Shown one piece after another: positions 37,065-49,357 of a stretch of DNA of 64,000 nucleotides (the stretch's first letter is position 1; the number at the start of each line of letters is the position of its first letter). The DNA comes from Chloranthus sessilifolius (Eukaryota; Streptophyta; Magnoliopsida; Chloranthales; Chloranthaceae): assembly GCA_021018995.1 (NCBI GenBank), contig CM037590.1, positions 44,270,287 to 44,334,286 on the forward strand, written 5' to 3'. Made by a program: the position numbers and the translations under genes. The notes beneath the pieces were generated by a model. The model was not told the origin of the DNA. It saw nothing but the letters and a program-made list of their open reading frames with translations, and ran no database searches.

Positions 37065-37299
37065 TTTGCGCTGACTCTTGCTCTCTATATGTATATATAT
37101 ACATGTTAAGGTTCATTTCCCCGCAAAAGGTTATATATATATATATATATAAAATATATATTGTTGGAGGTGCATAATGTTGCACTCTTGTAAGATCATG
37201 TGTCACGTGACATAATCTTCAAAAGAGTACCCCATTATGGAATCATCAGTCATGTGGACAGTGTCTAAAAGGAATAAAAAAACACCAAAAAAACTAAAG

Positions 37300-37760
37300 A
37301 AGAGGTATAATGGCTCGCGACATTTCAACACCATTTGGTGGTTAAACAGTCTTTCACCCTTGATCTCACACCATTCAAGTGTGGTTTAGTACTTTGACAT
37401 GTGGTGTATGTTTATGATCAATCAAAAATAGTTAGGTGGAAATCCATCATCAAAAAATGTTTTAGCCAAATAATCATGCCCATAATAAGTAGATGTGAGC
37501 CATCTAATTGGCAAACTTTAATATCGGCCATTAAAATTAAGCACAATGATTAGTAGTAGAGTGCATAGATTGGATGTTTCAAAACTCTAAAAAATGTGAT
37601 TTTTGAGCCCATTACCCTTCAATCTTAAATTATTGATGCTATACGATCATTTAAACACCATTTTGGTATTTAAATGACGGCCATGAGAGTGTCCGTCCTT
37701 AAAATATATGGTAAAATATTGCGCGACACCAAACATTATTTGGTGTATTGATTTTTTTCT
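37300..37760. repeat. Copy of the catttaaacacca dispersed repeat
   Basis: Contains CATTTGGTGGTTAAACAG, ATCATTTAAACACCATTTTG and GGTATTTAAATGACGG-type phrases shared with 4790-5600 and 54770-55940. Non-coding. Confidence 0.55.
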
Positions 37761-38084
37761 AACTTTAATCATCATTTTAATGATCCATAAAATGTTTTTC
37801 AATTTAATTTTTTTTGACTAACTGATTGATCTTGATCTTGTACATGTTGTCGTCACCAGTTATTCTCAGATTTTGGCATTTAAATGGATCAAGTACGGGA
37901 TTAAACTCTGTTACTACAACCTGGGTCTAATGATTTGAAAATAAACCGTAACTTAAATTTTCAGTTCTCTATTCATTTGGTCAGTTGGATGTGAAGAGGC
38001 CGTTGTCCAGATGAGGCCTGTGGATGTTTTGGGGCATATCATTGGCTGAAGTTTTAGAGATTGTCATGGAGTGGGTCATTTAGG

Positions 38085-38190
38085 TTGAGTAGGTAATTTA
38101 GTAATTGGATTTGGAAACCCTCGAGGCCACCCTAGGAATTTATATCTTGTGGTAATCCGGCAAGTGTTAACTGTGTTCTTGAGATTAGTC
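38085..38190 (+). repeat. SINE-like remnant
   Basis: GAGGCCACCCTAGGAATTTATAT followed by GTAATCCGGCAAGTGTTAACTGTG parallels the body of the SINEs at 5031 and 55214 (GGCCACCCTAGGGATTTATATC), but the tail differs. It is either a diverged copy or a related SINE family. Head and tail are not recognisable. Confidence 0.45.
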
Positions 38191-38259
38191 CGGTGAAAGA
38201 GATGAGTTGTGCCAGATTTTAAGACCAAGCCTATAACAAGTCGTAGAAAAAAATCTCGA

Positions 38260-38700
38260 CCCATTATTGAAATAGTTTGGAGAAATGAGATTTACTGTTT
38301 CTCATATTTTTCGAGAAGGCAATCAAGTTGCTGATTCACTGGCTCAGGATGGTGAGGCTGGTATTAATAAAGTATATGGAGAAGGTGATAGAGTACCATA
38401 GGCTACAAGAGGTATGGTTAGACTTGATAAAATTGGTATCCCTGCTTTATGACTTTAATTTCTTTGTTTCTATTTGAGGGTAGCGATTTTTGGCTTTTGC
38501 CTGGTGTGCTTGAATGAGGGTCTTTAGTTTTTTCTTGTCTAACATTTTGACAATATGAGAGTTTGTGTAACTCTCATGTCTCATGCCTGTTACCACGATT
38601 TTCTTCCACCACATGTGAGATTTCTTTAATAAAATCGGGAGGGGGCCACTCGACCATGTGACTTCCATCTCTTTCCCAATAAATAAATATATATATATAT
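38260..38700 (+). mobile_element. 5'-truncated LINE, 3' end with RNase H tail
   Basis: A frame from about 38275 reads RFTVSHIFREGNQVADSLAQ, the last part of an RVT_3-type RNase H domain (N-x-V-A-D-x-L-A signature). After a stop comes RGMVRLDKIGIPAL, like plant LINE C-termini. About 240 bp of 3' untranslated sequence and an ATAAATA/(AT)n tail follow (to about 38704). Reverse transcriptase is absent, as in typical 5'-truncated insertions. Being outside the Helitron, it is a separate insertion. Confidence 0.6.
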
Positions 38701-38832
38701 ATATTAGATCTTAGTTACAAGCTCCATTTGGAGTATAGTGCATGCCCTCCAAATTCCACATGAATCTTGAGACCATGATTGTGCCTTCACATGTGGTGTA
38801 GATATAAAAAACTAGATGCATCCATAGTCACC

Positions 38833-39130
38833 AAATTGGGGTTTGACAATAATTCGGCGAGGTTAAAATTCAGAAAATTCCGGCAAATCCACAAGTTCGG
38901 GGAAATATTGAGAGGAAAAATCGGTGAGAAAACTTAAAAAATAAAAATAAAAAGATATAAAACTATAATTTTTTTAAAAAAATATCATAAAGTCACAATT
39001 TTTTGAAAAAATTTGGAAATCATTCGCAAACTTTTGTGATCAAGAGAATTTTCGAAAAAATCGCGAGTAATTTGGGGGACCTTAAATTCCCGAATTATTC
39101 AAAAAATCGGCGACTTTTGTGACCCTAACT
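38833..39130. repeat. Possible MITE with GTCACNAAA ends
   Basis: The left GTCACCAAATTGGGG and the right end, inverted GTCACAAAAGTCGCCG, with CGGCGA inside both edges, suggest decayed inverted ends around an A-rich interior. Weak. No coding sequence. Confidence 0.3.
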
Positions 39131-39617
39131 TAGGTGAGCTTTGACATGCTCAACCCTAGCCCTAATTTATGCGGGTCAGGCATCTGGCTTTAATTCTTAT
39201 TGTTAATAAAAAAATTTGTAAAAATAAATTCTTTCTAAAGATAAATAGAGATATTACAAAGGAGAGAAAATAAAACTCTAAAACCTCCCTTCATAAATAT
39301 TCTAATTAATAAAATATTCTTACAATTAATAAATATTACTATAATATTGAGGGTTACTTTGATAATGATTGTAAAAAAGTATGACATATATCTTATTGGG
39401 CAACGGTCAAGTCTAACCAAGTTGAACCGGATTTCAAGTTCAATCTGTTTGATTGGAAATAGAAGAATCTTGACTACATGTCATCTTATACAAATTGAAA
39501 ATCGTGAAAGTCAAGATTCTCCCACATCTAACGGTAGCAGATGGGGTTGAACTTGAAATTCGGTTCAACCTGGTTGTACCTAACCATTGTCCTATCTTAT
39601 TTACCAATTTTAACATA

Positions 39618-39622
<5 letters not shown>

Positions 39623-39678
<56 letters not shown>
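39623..39678. repeat. (AT)n microsatellite at the Helitron insertion site
   Basis: A pure AT run directly abuts the Helitron CTAG end. Helitrons prefer AT-rich targets, so the run is probably the target and may have grown later. Confidence 0.85.
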
Positions 39679-39679
<1 letters not shown>

Positions 39680-39959
39680 TAGTTAAATGCACGTGCTTCG
39701 CATGTTCAACACTTAAGTTTGAGCTTACGATAATTGATGAAGTAGGTGAATTTAATTTCTTCTGTATATGATGATTATAGAATTTATATTCATGTCGTAT
39801 AGAAATATAGTAATATAGAGCAACCTTCAAATATAGAGGAACAATTGTAGAGAGTACTATATATTTGGAGTTTATATGAAGTAGTTAAGTAAGAGAAAAT
39901 GTACATAACACTTAAAAGTGATATACAATATGATAAAAACATCAATTCAGATTAACAGT

Positions 39960-41790
39960 GTGAGAGAGATCAATGCAGGTATATGATTGCGCTTTCTCGA
40001 TATTATTTCCCCAAATATTAACTTTGATGGTGAAAATGAATTTCTTGCCAATACATAGTGACATGCACTTGACGAAGCCGAAGATATTGGCATCTTATGT
40101 CAAGAGGAGTGATCAAAAAACTTACTTTCAATATTTGGAGGTCCACCATCGTATACCCTAGCACTTTCTCAAGTTTTTTGTCAAATATACTAATCCAAAT
40201 TGTACCACTGCCATCACCAATCTTAGCTTGCATCATATACTTAGAATTATGAAGATGGATTTGTGAACAAATATATGAGTTGAAATGTAAGTCAGTATTA
40301 TGAGAAGGAAGAAAAGATTATACTTGAAAGTAGTCTCTTTTTTCAGAGGTCCACATTTATCACATACCCATTTATTATTGATTTTTTTAACTTTTTGATT
40401 GCATTTCTTACACGCTACATACTAAGGGTCGGAAGAATTGTTGATCTCATCAATCCATGCATTAATCTTGTATCCATTGCCCAGGAAGAAGAAATGACAA
40501 GAAGTAAATAATTGGGAGGACATTGTATTTTAAAGGGAAACATTTGAACTGACATGGGAAATGAAAGCATACATGTACTTCAGATGGATTGAGTGACAGA
40601 ATATCCGATATTTGTTGGTTCTCATGCAATTTCAATATTGGATGTTGATGATAGTTTTTATGAAGAGTATAGAGGAAGTGACTGTGACCAGCAATCCTAT
40701 AGCATGAGACAATTTGAATTGAATGTGTGAGAACATAATCGAAGTAAAGGGAGAAATATTTTAATTTGATTATATTGTATAATACCATTCCCTTAGGTTT
40801 TCTGCTTCTTTGATATTTATATCCACTTCTATTATTTTATTTATAGTTGTGAATAGTGAGAATCTCCCTTTAGTGATCACAATGTTAAGGTTTGAAACTT
40901 CATAAATGAGTACAATATGAGTGAATAAGAAAATAAATTTTAGGGGAAGTAACCATTGAACTTTTGCACTGTTATAATCGTTGCTAAAATAATAGGATAG
41001 GAGTGAAGTCACAGTCCCTTTTTTATCTCATCTGCATTTATAGCTGCTAAATTTTCCCACAAAGTGAGGCAGAACGATTCCATGGACTTGCAATTTTTTA
41101 TTTTTTTTATTATTGGTAGTGAAGTAAAATAACATTATTCTCAAAAAAAAAAATATAGAAGAGTAACTGATAGGGGAAAATAAAATTATTAAGACACTCA
41201 ATATCGAATATTGTGACTACATGACGGGTTGTCTCTGTTCCATCTCTTTTACGGGTAGTTGATGGAGACTCAAATACGTCCAATACAATTGTAATAATAT
41301 CTGGTAGAAGACAATCACATATTTAGTTAAAGTAGAGGTGGAAAGAAAGTTATTAAAAGTATGAGATTATTAATATACCTATAAGAGCACGAGAAGTAAC
41401 AAACTTTCGCATCCTTCAAAGACACTATGACATAGTATGTAGGGTGCCTTATTGCATTTTCACCAGTGGCCTCAATGACAATGGAAAATTTGTCCAAACC
41501 TATTTTCAAATTTGTTTGGCCGAATAGGAAACGTGGATTTGATCTCCTCAATGTACCATTTGATATGTAGCAAACACAATTTGTCTTTAAGATTGGGTCG
41601 AAGACACATATATTTTCATTGAAAATTGTTCCCTTTATTTGCGTGTCCTGAATGAGTTGATATATTAGTGTACATAATTATGATGGGAGTACATTGCCTT
41701 TTTTCAACAGCAGACACCTAACTTTCCAGTCTCGTTGACCCACTTTTAAGGATGCAAAAGTTTGACAATTTAAAGTAGTTACAAATTTTT
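39960..41790 (-). pseudogene. RPA1-like (replication protein A large subunit) gene of the Helitron
   Basis: On the minus strand, separate exon-like pieces follow RPA1 order. OB-fold A: DTQIKGTIFNENICVFDPIL then CYISNGTLRRSNPRFLFGQT (about 41660-41500). OB-fold B: DIITIVLDVFES...HVVTIFDIE (about 41310-41200), LTLWENLAAINADE (about 41085-41025), then GRFSLFTTINKII...EAENLREWY (about 40890-40780). OB-fold C: zinc ribbon YVACKKCNQKV...WVCDKCG (about 40430-40345, CxxC-x13-CxxC intact), GDGSGTIWISIFDKKLEKVL (about 40220-40160) and GKKFIFTIKVNIW (about 40050). Introns are plausible between pieces, but I cannot join all of them and some stops remain. Family role: single-stranded DNA binding, here presumably helping rolling-circle transposition. 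The copy is probably not functional. Confidence 0.75.
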
Positions 41791-41929
41791 CTTTCTCTAT
41801 ATTTCTGCAATAAATGTAAAAAAGTTGTCAGAGAATATGAAAATACAAGTTATTAGCAAATGAAGGAGGCAATTTGTGAAGGGAGTTGTGAAAAGTAATA
41901 TGCGTACATGAGTAAAATAGATTCTCATC

Positions 41930-44900
41930 CTATTGATTTGCAGAGTCAAGTACTTCTCGGAAGACAATATTTTTGGTGTACGTAGGAAAGGTATTTGTGT
42001 AAGTAGTTGGTTTGATAAGTAGTTTTGTAGTTTCTTCTGAAACACCTCTAGATAATGCTACATATAGCTGTCTGTGTGAGAACACTGGTTCTGGTAAGTA
42101 GATTCCAACTTCTTTGATTGTTTGTCCTTGAACTTTGTTAATAGTCATTGCATAAGAGAGGCGAAGCAGAAATTGCTTACGTTTAAACTGGAAAGGATAA
42201 CCCTCATTTTTCGCAGGGTATAAAGGTATTCTTGGTATGAATACTTCAGTTCCATCGTGTTGCCCTGATACAATTTCTACACATATGACATTTTTATAAA
42301 ATCTTCTGCAAACTAATCTTGTACCATTACATAACCCATTTCTTGGATCAAGGTTTCGCAGTAGGATAATGGGACAATTCTTTTTTAAGGTTAGTTTATG
42401 CGGAGGCAAACCATTTGGAGACAAAGAATTTAGAAATTCTTGTGAGATATATCCATCCTCTATATCAATGACACTGTTGAAACTATAATAAATGACTTAT
42501 TCATCAAGCATTTTTGAAATAATAAAATGGTTCAACTCATCAACATATTCATTTTTGGTACTAAGAATAGCCCTATCTACTAGGTACTCTATATTCTCTA
42601 TTTCTTTTTGTAAATTAGGGAAAATGATATCTGTCAGACAACTAATACTTTCCTCATTGTTAATGTATTGTATCAACATGCTTGTGGGGATCCTAATTAA
42701 GCCATCAATTAGGACTTCCTCAACACCATCACCAATTCGAAACAAGTATTCACTGAATTGAAGATCCCTCCTAGCTCGCATATTGTGTTAGTTTAATTTT
42801 TTTTACCGTAATCCAAAGGTATGAATTAACAAGGCTTGCATCTATAGTTTCTGCTCTAGTTGCTCGTGGAACTACAAGCAGAACTTGTAAAAAATCTCCC
42901 CCTAAAATAACGATCTTTCCACCAAAAACTGTAGACGTGTCCATAATATCTTGGAGCGTACGATCAAGTGCTTTGAACGCATATCTTTTTGACATTGGTG
43001 CCTCATCCCATATAATTATCATTGTTCTTCGAAGAAGTTCGGCAACGGGATTTTGCTTACTAATTCCATACAAACTTGAAGGGTTAATGTCAATAGGTAT
43101 TTTAAACCTCGAGTGAGCAGTACGTCCACCGGGAAGTATGGAAGCAGCGACCCCAAATTTCACTATCGTAATAGCAATACCTCCATTTGACCTAACTTTT
43201 GCAAGTAAGGCTCTATAGAGATATATATTTCCTGTGTCATCCGGTCCATCTATAAAGAAGAAACCACTCTTACATTTATTGACGCTAATCATTATTGTGT
43301 TGAAAGCATATAACTGAGTTGGATTAAGTCTTTCGATTGTGTCCATATCTTCTATAGGCGTCATTATCGACACTTCTTCTAATACTTCTCGTAATTGGTT
43401 TCCTCTTGTAGTTTCAAAAGAATCAACATGCGGAAGGTTATAATCTTGTAAGGACTTACCCATACTTTTTAAGATATCACCTATGGCATTTAAGACGAAT
43501 GTTTCACGAAGTGAATAGTTAGTTTCAAGAATATCTTCCAAATCTTCTTCCATTTTTTATGCCATTTCTTCCCAGAGAGTTCTTACATTTCATGGTTCAC
43601 AATATACTAATATTATAGCAAATAATCGCCGAATTGATGCTGGCATTGCTAATATAGCAAATTCTTGTAAGCAGTTTAAGATATCAGTTTCATCTTCTAA
43701 GAGACCATGTAGGCGTGCTGCCTCACGGAATGATGTAGTAAGTTCTCCATTTACAGTTAGTAAATTTGTAAATAAAGTTGGTTCACGTACATGATTCAGT
43801 AGGATGCGTAGGTAATATCGTTCACCTTCTTGTGGATTAGCTGCAGCTATACGACCAACAACTCTCAAGTGCTTTCGCTTACTCCAAAAACAACCTGTTG
43901 AATTCCAAACATAGTGTTATGAAAATTCTCGGTATAGATACTTTCTTGCATCAAGATCAGATGCATTTGTGAAGAAAAACTCTGTAAGTGTGGTACGTTT
44001 ATTGTAATCATTAAGGATTACATGGCTAAGATTTTGATTTTTTCAATATGTTACAACTTGTTAGTTTGGAAAATGTAATTGTAGGTTCTGAACAGAAGGA
44101 TATGTTTCACTCAAAGGGAAGCTATAAATTCTCCAAATTTCCTCTAGAGGAGAAACCCATCTTGCATTTTGGAAAAATTGTATTTCATCTCTGATTTGCT
44201 CTCCTGAACCTTCCTGTAGAAGCATTGAGATACAATCATGACCCTTGTAGATATATTTATAAAGATATTTGACAACTTTGATTGTTGAACAAATATCAAC
44301 ATTAATATGACAATTATAATGAATCAGGAGGTATTCATTGTAAGGTGCAACCCAACGATTATCTAGAAGATGTCCACGAACTTCCACCTGGTGACCATCA
44401 TTTCTTCTTTTATATAAGGGATAGTAAGACCTATTTTGGATAGTTGTATCACAGAATGAGCGAGGGTAGTAAAATCGATAGTGGCCATCAATCATGCAGG
44501 GTAAAGAAAGCCTCAAATTGCCACAAGGACCATGCATCATGTGCCTCACAACACGCTCGAAGAGTAGCGGATCTTCAACCTCATCTGAAATATCAGCAGA
44601 TATTATTTTATCATAATCAGTTGGGTTTTATAGCTTATCCTCTGCTTGTAGTACTAGCAAAAAGTGTGCATGTGGGAGCCCTCTTTTTTGAAATTCTATA
44701 ACATGAACATGTGCCGCCACACGACCAAAAATACAATGATTGAATAATTATTTTTTCAAATCCTCAATTTTTGTTCTAAAAATTCGAGCTATAATATCTG
44801 ATTGATTCTTGGCCTCTTCCCCAGGTCCTAGCAAATTCTTTATTTATGGCTACTTTGGATTACATGTTATTGTCAGGAAGACATTTGGTTTCCCATATCT

Positions 44901-46683
44901 TTGAACTAAAGGCATTGCGTCCAAATATCTACGCCTCATATCTCTACGTCCTCCAATAAAAGAAGCTGGTAGGATAATTCTTTTCCCAACTTTACAACCT
45001 CGTTGTTTTCCAGCAGCAATACTATCAACTATTCCTTGATATAGGTCGACACATATAGAAGATTAGTTACCATAGTAATAACTCAATTGGGTTGTCTCAA
45101 TTTTTACGTACATATCAACGACATATTGTTGAAATAGGCGACCACACTATTCATTACATTCCATTTTATATGATCTCTTATTTGAAACATGTATGTATAA
45201 TACTGATGGAATGAGACTCCTTTACCCTTGTCTCCATTTATATCACCTGAGAAAGCAAATGTGGGAAGCTCTAAACTTGGTCATCTTATATATTGACTTC
45301 ATAGTAAGGGATGAATGCGTATTATATATTTTCTATAACATAGCTTCTCAATTTAAGATGCGTACCTTCTTCATTATGGAGAAGTTCTTGGAAGGTGAAA
45401 TTATCTAATGCCACAAAAGCAGATGCATTGTATGTGGTAGATGAAATTTTAGATAAGGCCTTCTTTGGTATTCCCTGATGCCACACAGTTTCACCATATG
45501 AGAAAAGTAGAGAATATTGTAATGGATAGTAACAATCGTAGTTGGAATGAACCCTGTAACATTCACCTAAGCGTCCATGGACTACAATATCTCTTTTATA
45601 TCGGCTAGTTTCATTATTTTCCTCAGTTATAATAGCAGCTACTTGAGATGCTGTAGGTGCGTTACATACTCGTTGGTCCAACTGACAATTCTGTCTAATA
45701 ACAATGGAGTAATGGTTGATAGGACGTCGGTCGCATAGGCTTCTCAAGAATGATGCGTATGGATTTTGATGATGGATGGTAATTAATTTTTCAATTGTTT
45801 CTCGGCGCAAGTCGGGGAAATGTCGTATTCTATTATCAACTTCATGCTCAGTGTCATAGAAATATAGTTGGAAGTACTCTGCGACATCATTTTCAGGTAT
45901 TAACGATGAAGGGAGTGATAAATTTGATCATGAACTTTGAATGTATATATACTCGTAGAAGAATTGGCAAGTTGGTGATCCAGTTTCACCCCCATCAACG
46001 TGAAAGCGAAGACACTACTATAAGCACGAATATATTTGTGAAACTCCTTTGATTCCTTAATGTCAGACGTGTATAAAGTATATAAAGCAGTTGGGATGCG
46101 ATTAATATGTAATAATATCTCTCTATTCGAACAACATAATGTTGGAGGCTCACTCCTAAGATGATTTGCAAGACAATAAACACAGTCAGCAACTAATTAA
46201 ACTTCATGTTCCTTCCTTGATAGTCTCTTGTTGCTTTGACCTTTGATGCATTTTCTTATGTTTATATCGTTATTCTTTTCGTTCCTTTTGAAAGAAGAAT
46301 TTGATGTACCTGACGAAAATCAGTAAGAAAGAGGGGTGAGAAGGATTTATTCTCTCATCTTAAGTGCAAAGGTTTAGGGAATCAGATGCATTTAGAAAGG
46401 GAATATGTCTATGTAATTTTACCAACGGATGGCAGTACGTACTTGGGAAGTTAGGAGAAGCTATTTGTTCAAGGTTTCTATTATCATCTTCTAATCCCTT
46501 CCTAATCATCTCTGTCTTGGAAGAAGCAATCATAACTTCTGCTTGTTCCAAGTTATAGTTACCACTAGTGCAATCTTGAAGAAGATATTGGTCAACGTTT
46601 TGATAGTAGACGTTCATTTTCATCAATGTCCATGGTTGCATAGCACTCACGAGCTCTATTACCTTTCCTTTCTTTTTGTGCAA
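41930..46683 (-). pseudogene. Helitron RepHel (HUH endonuclease + PIF1-like helicase), broken
   Basis: From high to low coordinates: an N-terminal piece (46683-46360); SEPPTLCC...KYIRAYSSVFAFT (46190-45965); PENDVAEYFQLYFYDTEHEV onward (45880-45330); GKRIILPASFIGGRRDMRRR ... FLTITCNPK-stop-P (45000-44860); HUH motif in GLPHAHFLL (His-Ala-His at 44672-44664); two-tyrosine motif KYLYKYIYKG (about 44274-44245). The helicase follows: Walker A degraded to GPDDTGNIYLYRA (about 43245-43210, the Lys and Gly lost), Walker B IIWDEAPMS, GGDFLQVL, and the C-terminal SYAMTINKVQGQTI and YVALSRG. Frameshifts (e.g. about 45900) and stops separate the blocks. The Rep catalytic residues survive; the helicase ATP site does not. 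Confidence 0.9.
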
Positions 46684-46749
46684 ATGTCAGTTTTGACTTG
46701 TCTTCTTTTTGGAAATTATTATCCATGAGCAATATTCGTTCAAACTACA

Positions 46750-47980
46750 TGGAGGGTCAACTGTAAATATCGCTCATTTCTAGAAAGAGGAGGAAGTCTC
46801 AGACTCTCTTTTGGTATCAATTGGACTCCTACATACAAGTAGATTCCATTTATTTTATTAAATGAGAAGGAAATTTATATTATAAGCTTTCCTATTTAAA
46901 CAAAGAGATAGATTTTTAAATGAGAATGAAATTTATATTCTAAATTTTCCTATTTAAACATAAAGGTAGATCATGAAATGAGAATGAAATTTATACTCTA
47001 AAAATATTACCTTACTTCTATATGATGTCCTCATTCAATGACGGTCCTCCATGTAGAACCTCAATGTGGACCATAGTTTGAGGATCTTGCATAGCTACAT
47101 TAACACAATTAATCATCCTAGCTAAGCATGCCTAACTGTAATGTGTACTTTAATCCCGTGTTTCTTATAGGCGAAGTAAAAAAAGAAAATGTGATTTATC
47201 TAATTATTTTCACCACTTAATAATAATGTCATTTTCTCTTTCGACCAACATTTAGTAAGTTTCATTGAAAATTTTGTACTTGTTTTCTTTTCGCTTGTAA
47301 TTAACATTAATCGACAACATATATTCAGCCTTCATTTATGACACAATTCTTATCGATAAATAATTTTTTTCTAAGAGAATTTATTCTAGTGTTTGCATAT
47401 ATCTTAACAATTTGTGTTTGTGTGAATTTTCTACTACATTGTTAATATAGATCTCTAACTCGAAGTATGATAAATTGGGTAATTGATCCGGCAGAATGAG
47501 ATTAACCCTTTGTTAATTGAGAGGGAATGGGTTGGATACCATATACCAACTTGACTTCTTGCTTGTAGATCTAATTTACCGATAATCAGCCCATAGAATT
47601 TGACCTTAATGAATATATTAACCTTTTTAAAATTTTAATGGAGGCGTAGATACTCTTCTCTAGTCTTCCTTAACCGTACTTATAACATAAAATTGCTTAT
47701 TAGTCTATTTTTTTTTCTTAATGCAAAGATTCTTCATTGTCGAATTATACAGTAGAGCAACAACAGAAAATCCATGATTTTGAGCAACTATTTTAAAAAG
47801 AAGTCAACTAATTATGTCGTAGAATATATATAATAGTTCTAACTACATTAAAGAGTTATACATGGAAAGTAATCTTAGGAAGACTTTCAATTACAGATAA
47901 TCACTTCGTAAGTTCAAAATTGAGGTGAAGAACATAATAGACCGATAGGCAACGATGCTAGACATTTTACTATCTCTACT
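46750..47980. other. Helitron interior without recognisable genes
   Basis: AT-rich, with a short repeat at about 46850-47000 (AAATGAGAATGAAATTTATA units, three times). I see no protein-like frame on either strand. Confidence 0.5.
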
Positions 47981-47984
47981 CCAT

Positions 47985-48605
47985 ATTGAATGTGATCTCC
48001 ACAGATGCAATAATCGTCACTTTCGGCTTTTTACTTTTCTCTCCTTTATTTCTCTTTTCTTTCTCTTCCATTGCCTTAAAAGCTAACTTATTTAAAAATA
48101 AATCGGTACCTTGTGAACATAATATGATAAGAGAGGAATCCTTCTATAAATGTAAATAAGGAAACTGGAAGGGAAGAAATCAGCCAACCAACCTTTCCTT
48201 AATTTTATATTGGACATAACTGCCGAAATAACCAGAATGCATCCCTATTTTCTTTGGCGATTTACCAGGGAATATATCCAGTGTAGTACGCTGGATTTTA
48301 ATTTTCAGTTTCATAGAGAGAAGATTCAATTAGATATAAGAAATGGGAGAATTAATATAAAATAGGCCAACATCACTTAAGCATTTACCATATTGTCAAT
48401 GTCTAGGAGGGCTTGAACGACCGATGTATGCATAGGTTCTTCAGTAGAGAAGAAGTCGTATGACTTTTTTTTCTTGAAACGGACCTTGAATTTCTCTTTA
48501 CCTTTATTTTCTCTCCACTTTTAAGGCACCTTCTTCGGCCATCCTTATAGTAAATGGATCTAGTTGAACCAACCTATAGAAGAACTCTTTTTCAGGCCAT
48601 AGCAT
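47985..48605 (-). pseudogene. Frameshifted lysine-rich coding remnant in the Helitron
   Basis: From ATG 48605 a frame reads MLWPEKEFFYRLVQLDPFTI then RMAEEGALKVER; after a frameshift near 48505 it continues NKGKEKFKVRFKKKKSYDFF and STEEPMHTSVVQALLDIDNM to about 48385. A second exon-like piece (about 48110-47985) reads LFLNKLAFKAMEEKEKRNKG and KSKKPKVTIIASVEITF. I do not recognise the protein. It may be a captured host gene fragment or a Helitron accessory gene. Confidence 0.35.
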
Positions 48606-49199
48606 ACTTTCCTTTATGTATATTTTTCATTGTTGTTTATAATACGAAGTTACAATGGTGGGGTATTTACTTTCAACATCATTAGTAGTTTCATAGGTTA
48701 GAAAAGATTCTAAAGAACCAAGAATAGGCTCAAGCTATGTACAAATCCGCCAATCTGAAAGTTTGAAATAATTTGAACAGTATAATTGATGGCAATAAAA
48801 TGAGGCTACGGAAAGTGCCTCCTATTAATATAGCTTGTATTTGACAGCCAAATCGTAGAAAATGTGATTGAAGGTGAGAAAAAAATCAATGCAGTCGGAT
48901 AGATGGCCGTTACCCTATATTTGATAGGAAATTTTTATTCGCACAATTGTCTAGGTGAATTACCTTATCTAATGGATAGGCATGTATATAATAAAATTGA
49001 CTTGTCCTGAAATTTGTTCGTTGAAAGGGGGTTTATGTTTGCTAATATCTACTACATCAAAATTATGCTATGCCGAAATCTTTGTACTCTAATATCTACT
49101 ATTATTTAAATATGTCGTTAGAAATTAGCTTTATTTCTATCTTCTGTAAATCAATTTACTCATAAGACTAAATGTCATTTTAAAGATGAAATAAAAGAA

Positions 49200-49352
49200 A
49201 AACAGAGTTATTATCTTATATAAAAAGGGTACAAGGATGGAAAAGACATAAACCCATAGGGTATTACACTATATGAGATAAGGTACAAAGATGAAGCACA
49301 CATAAACCCAAAAGATGTTACATTACTTACAAAAAGGTAGAAAGATGGAGTG
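49200..49352. repeat. Short minisatellite around the solo LTR
   Basis: Units of about 50 bp (AAAGATG..GCACACATAAACCCA then a TTACA..A phrase) repeat two to three times; the next unit, ACATAAACC, continues directly after the LTR at 51175. The LTR therefore split the array. Confidence 0.6.
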
Positions 49353-49357
49353 CACAT

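Noticed and set aside
41327..41551. Separate small gene on the minus strand
   Set aside because: It is one exon piece of the RPA1-like pseudogene (OB-fold A), not a gene of its own.
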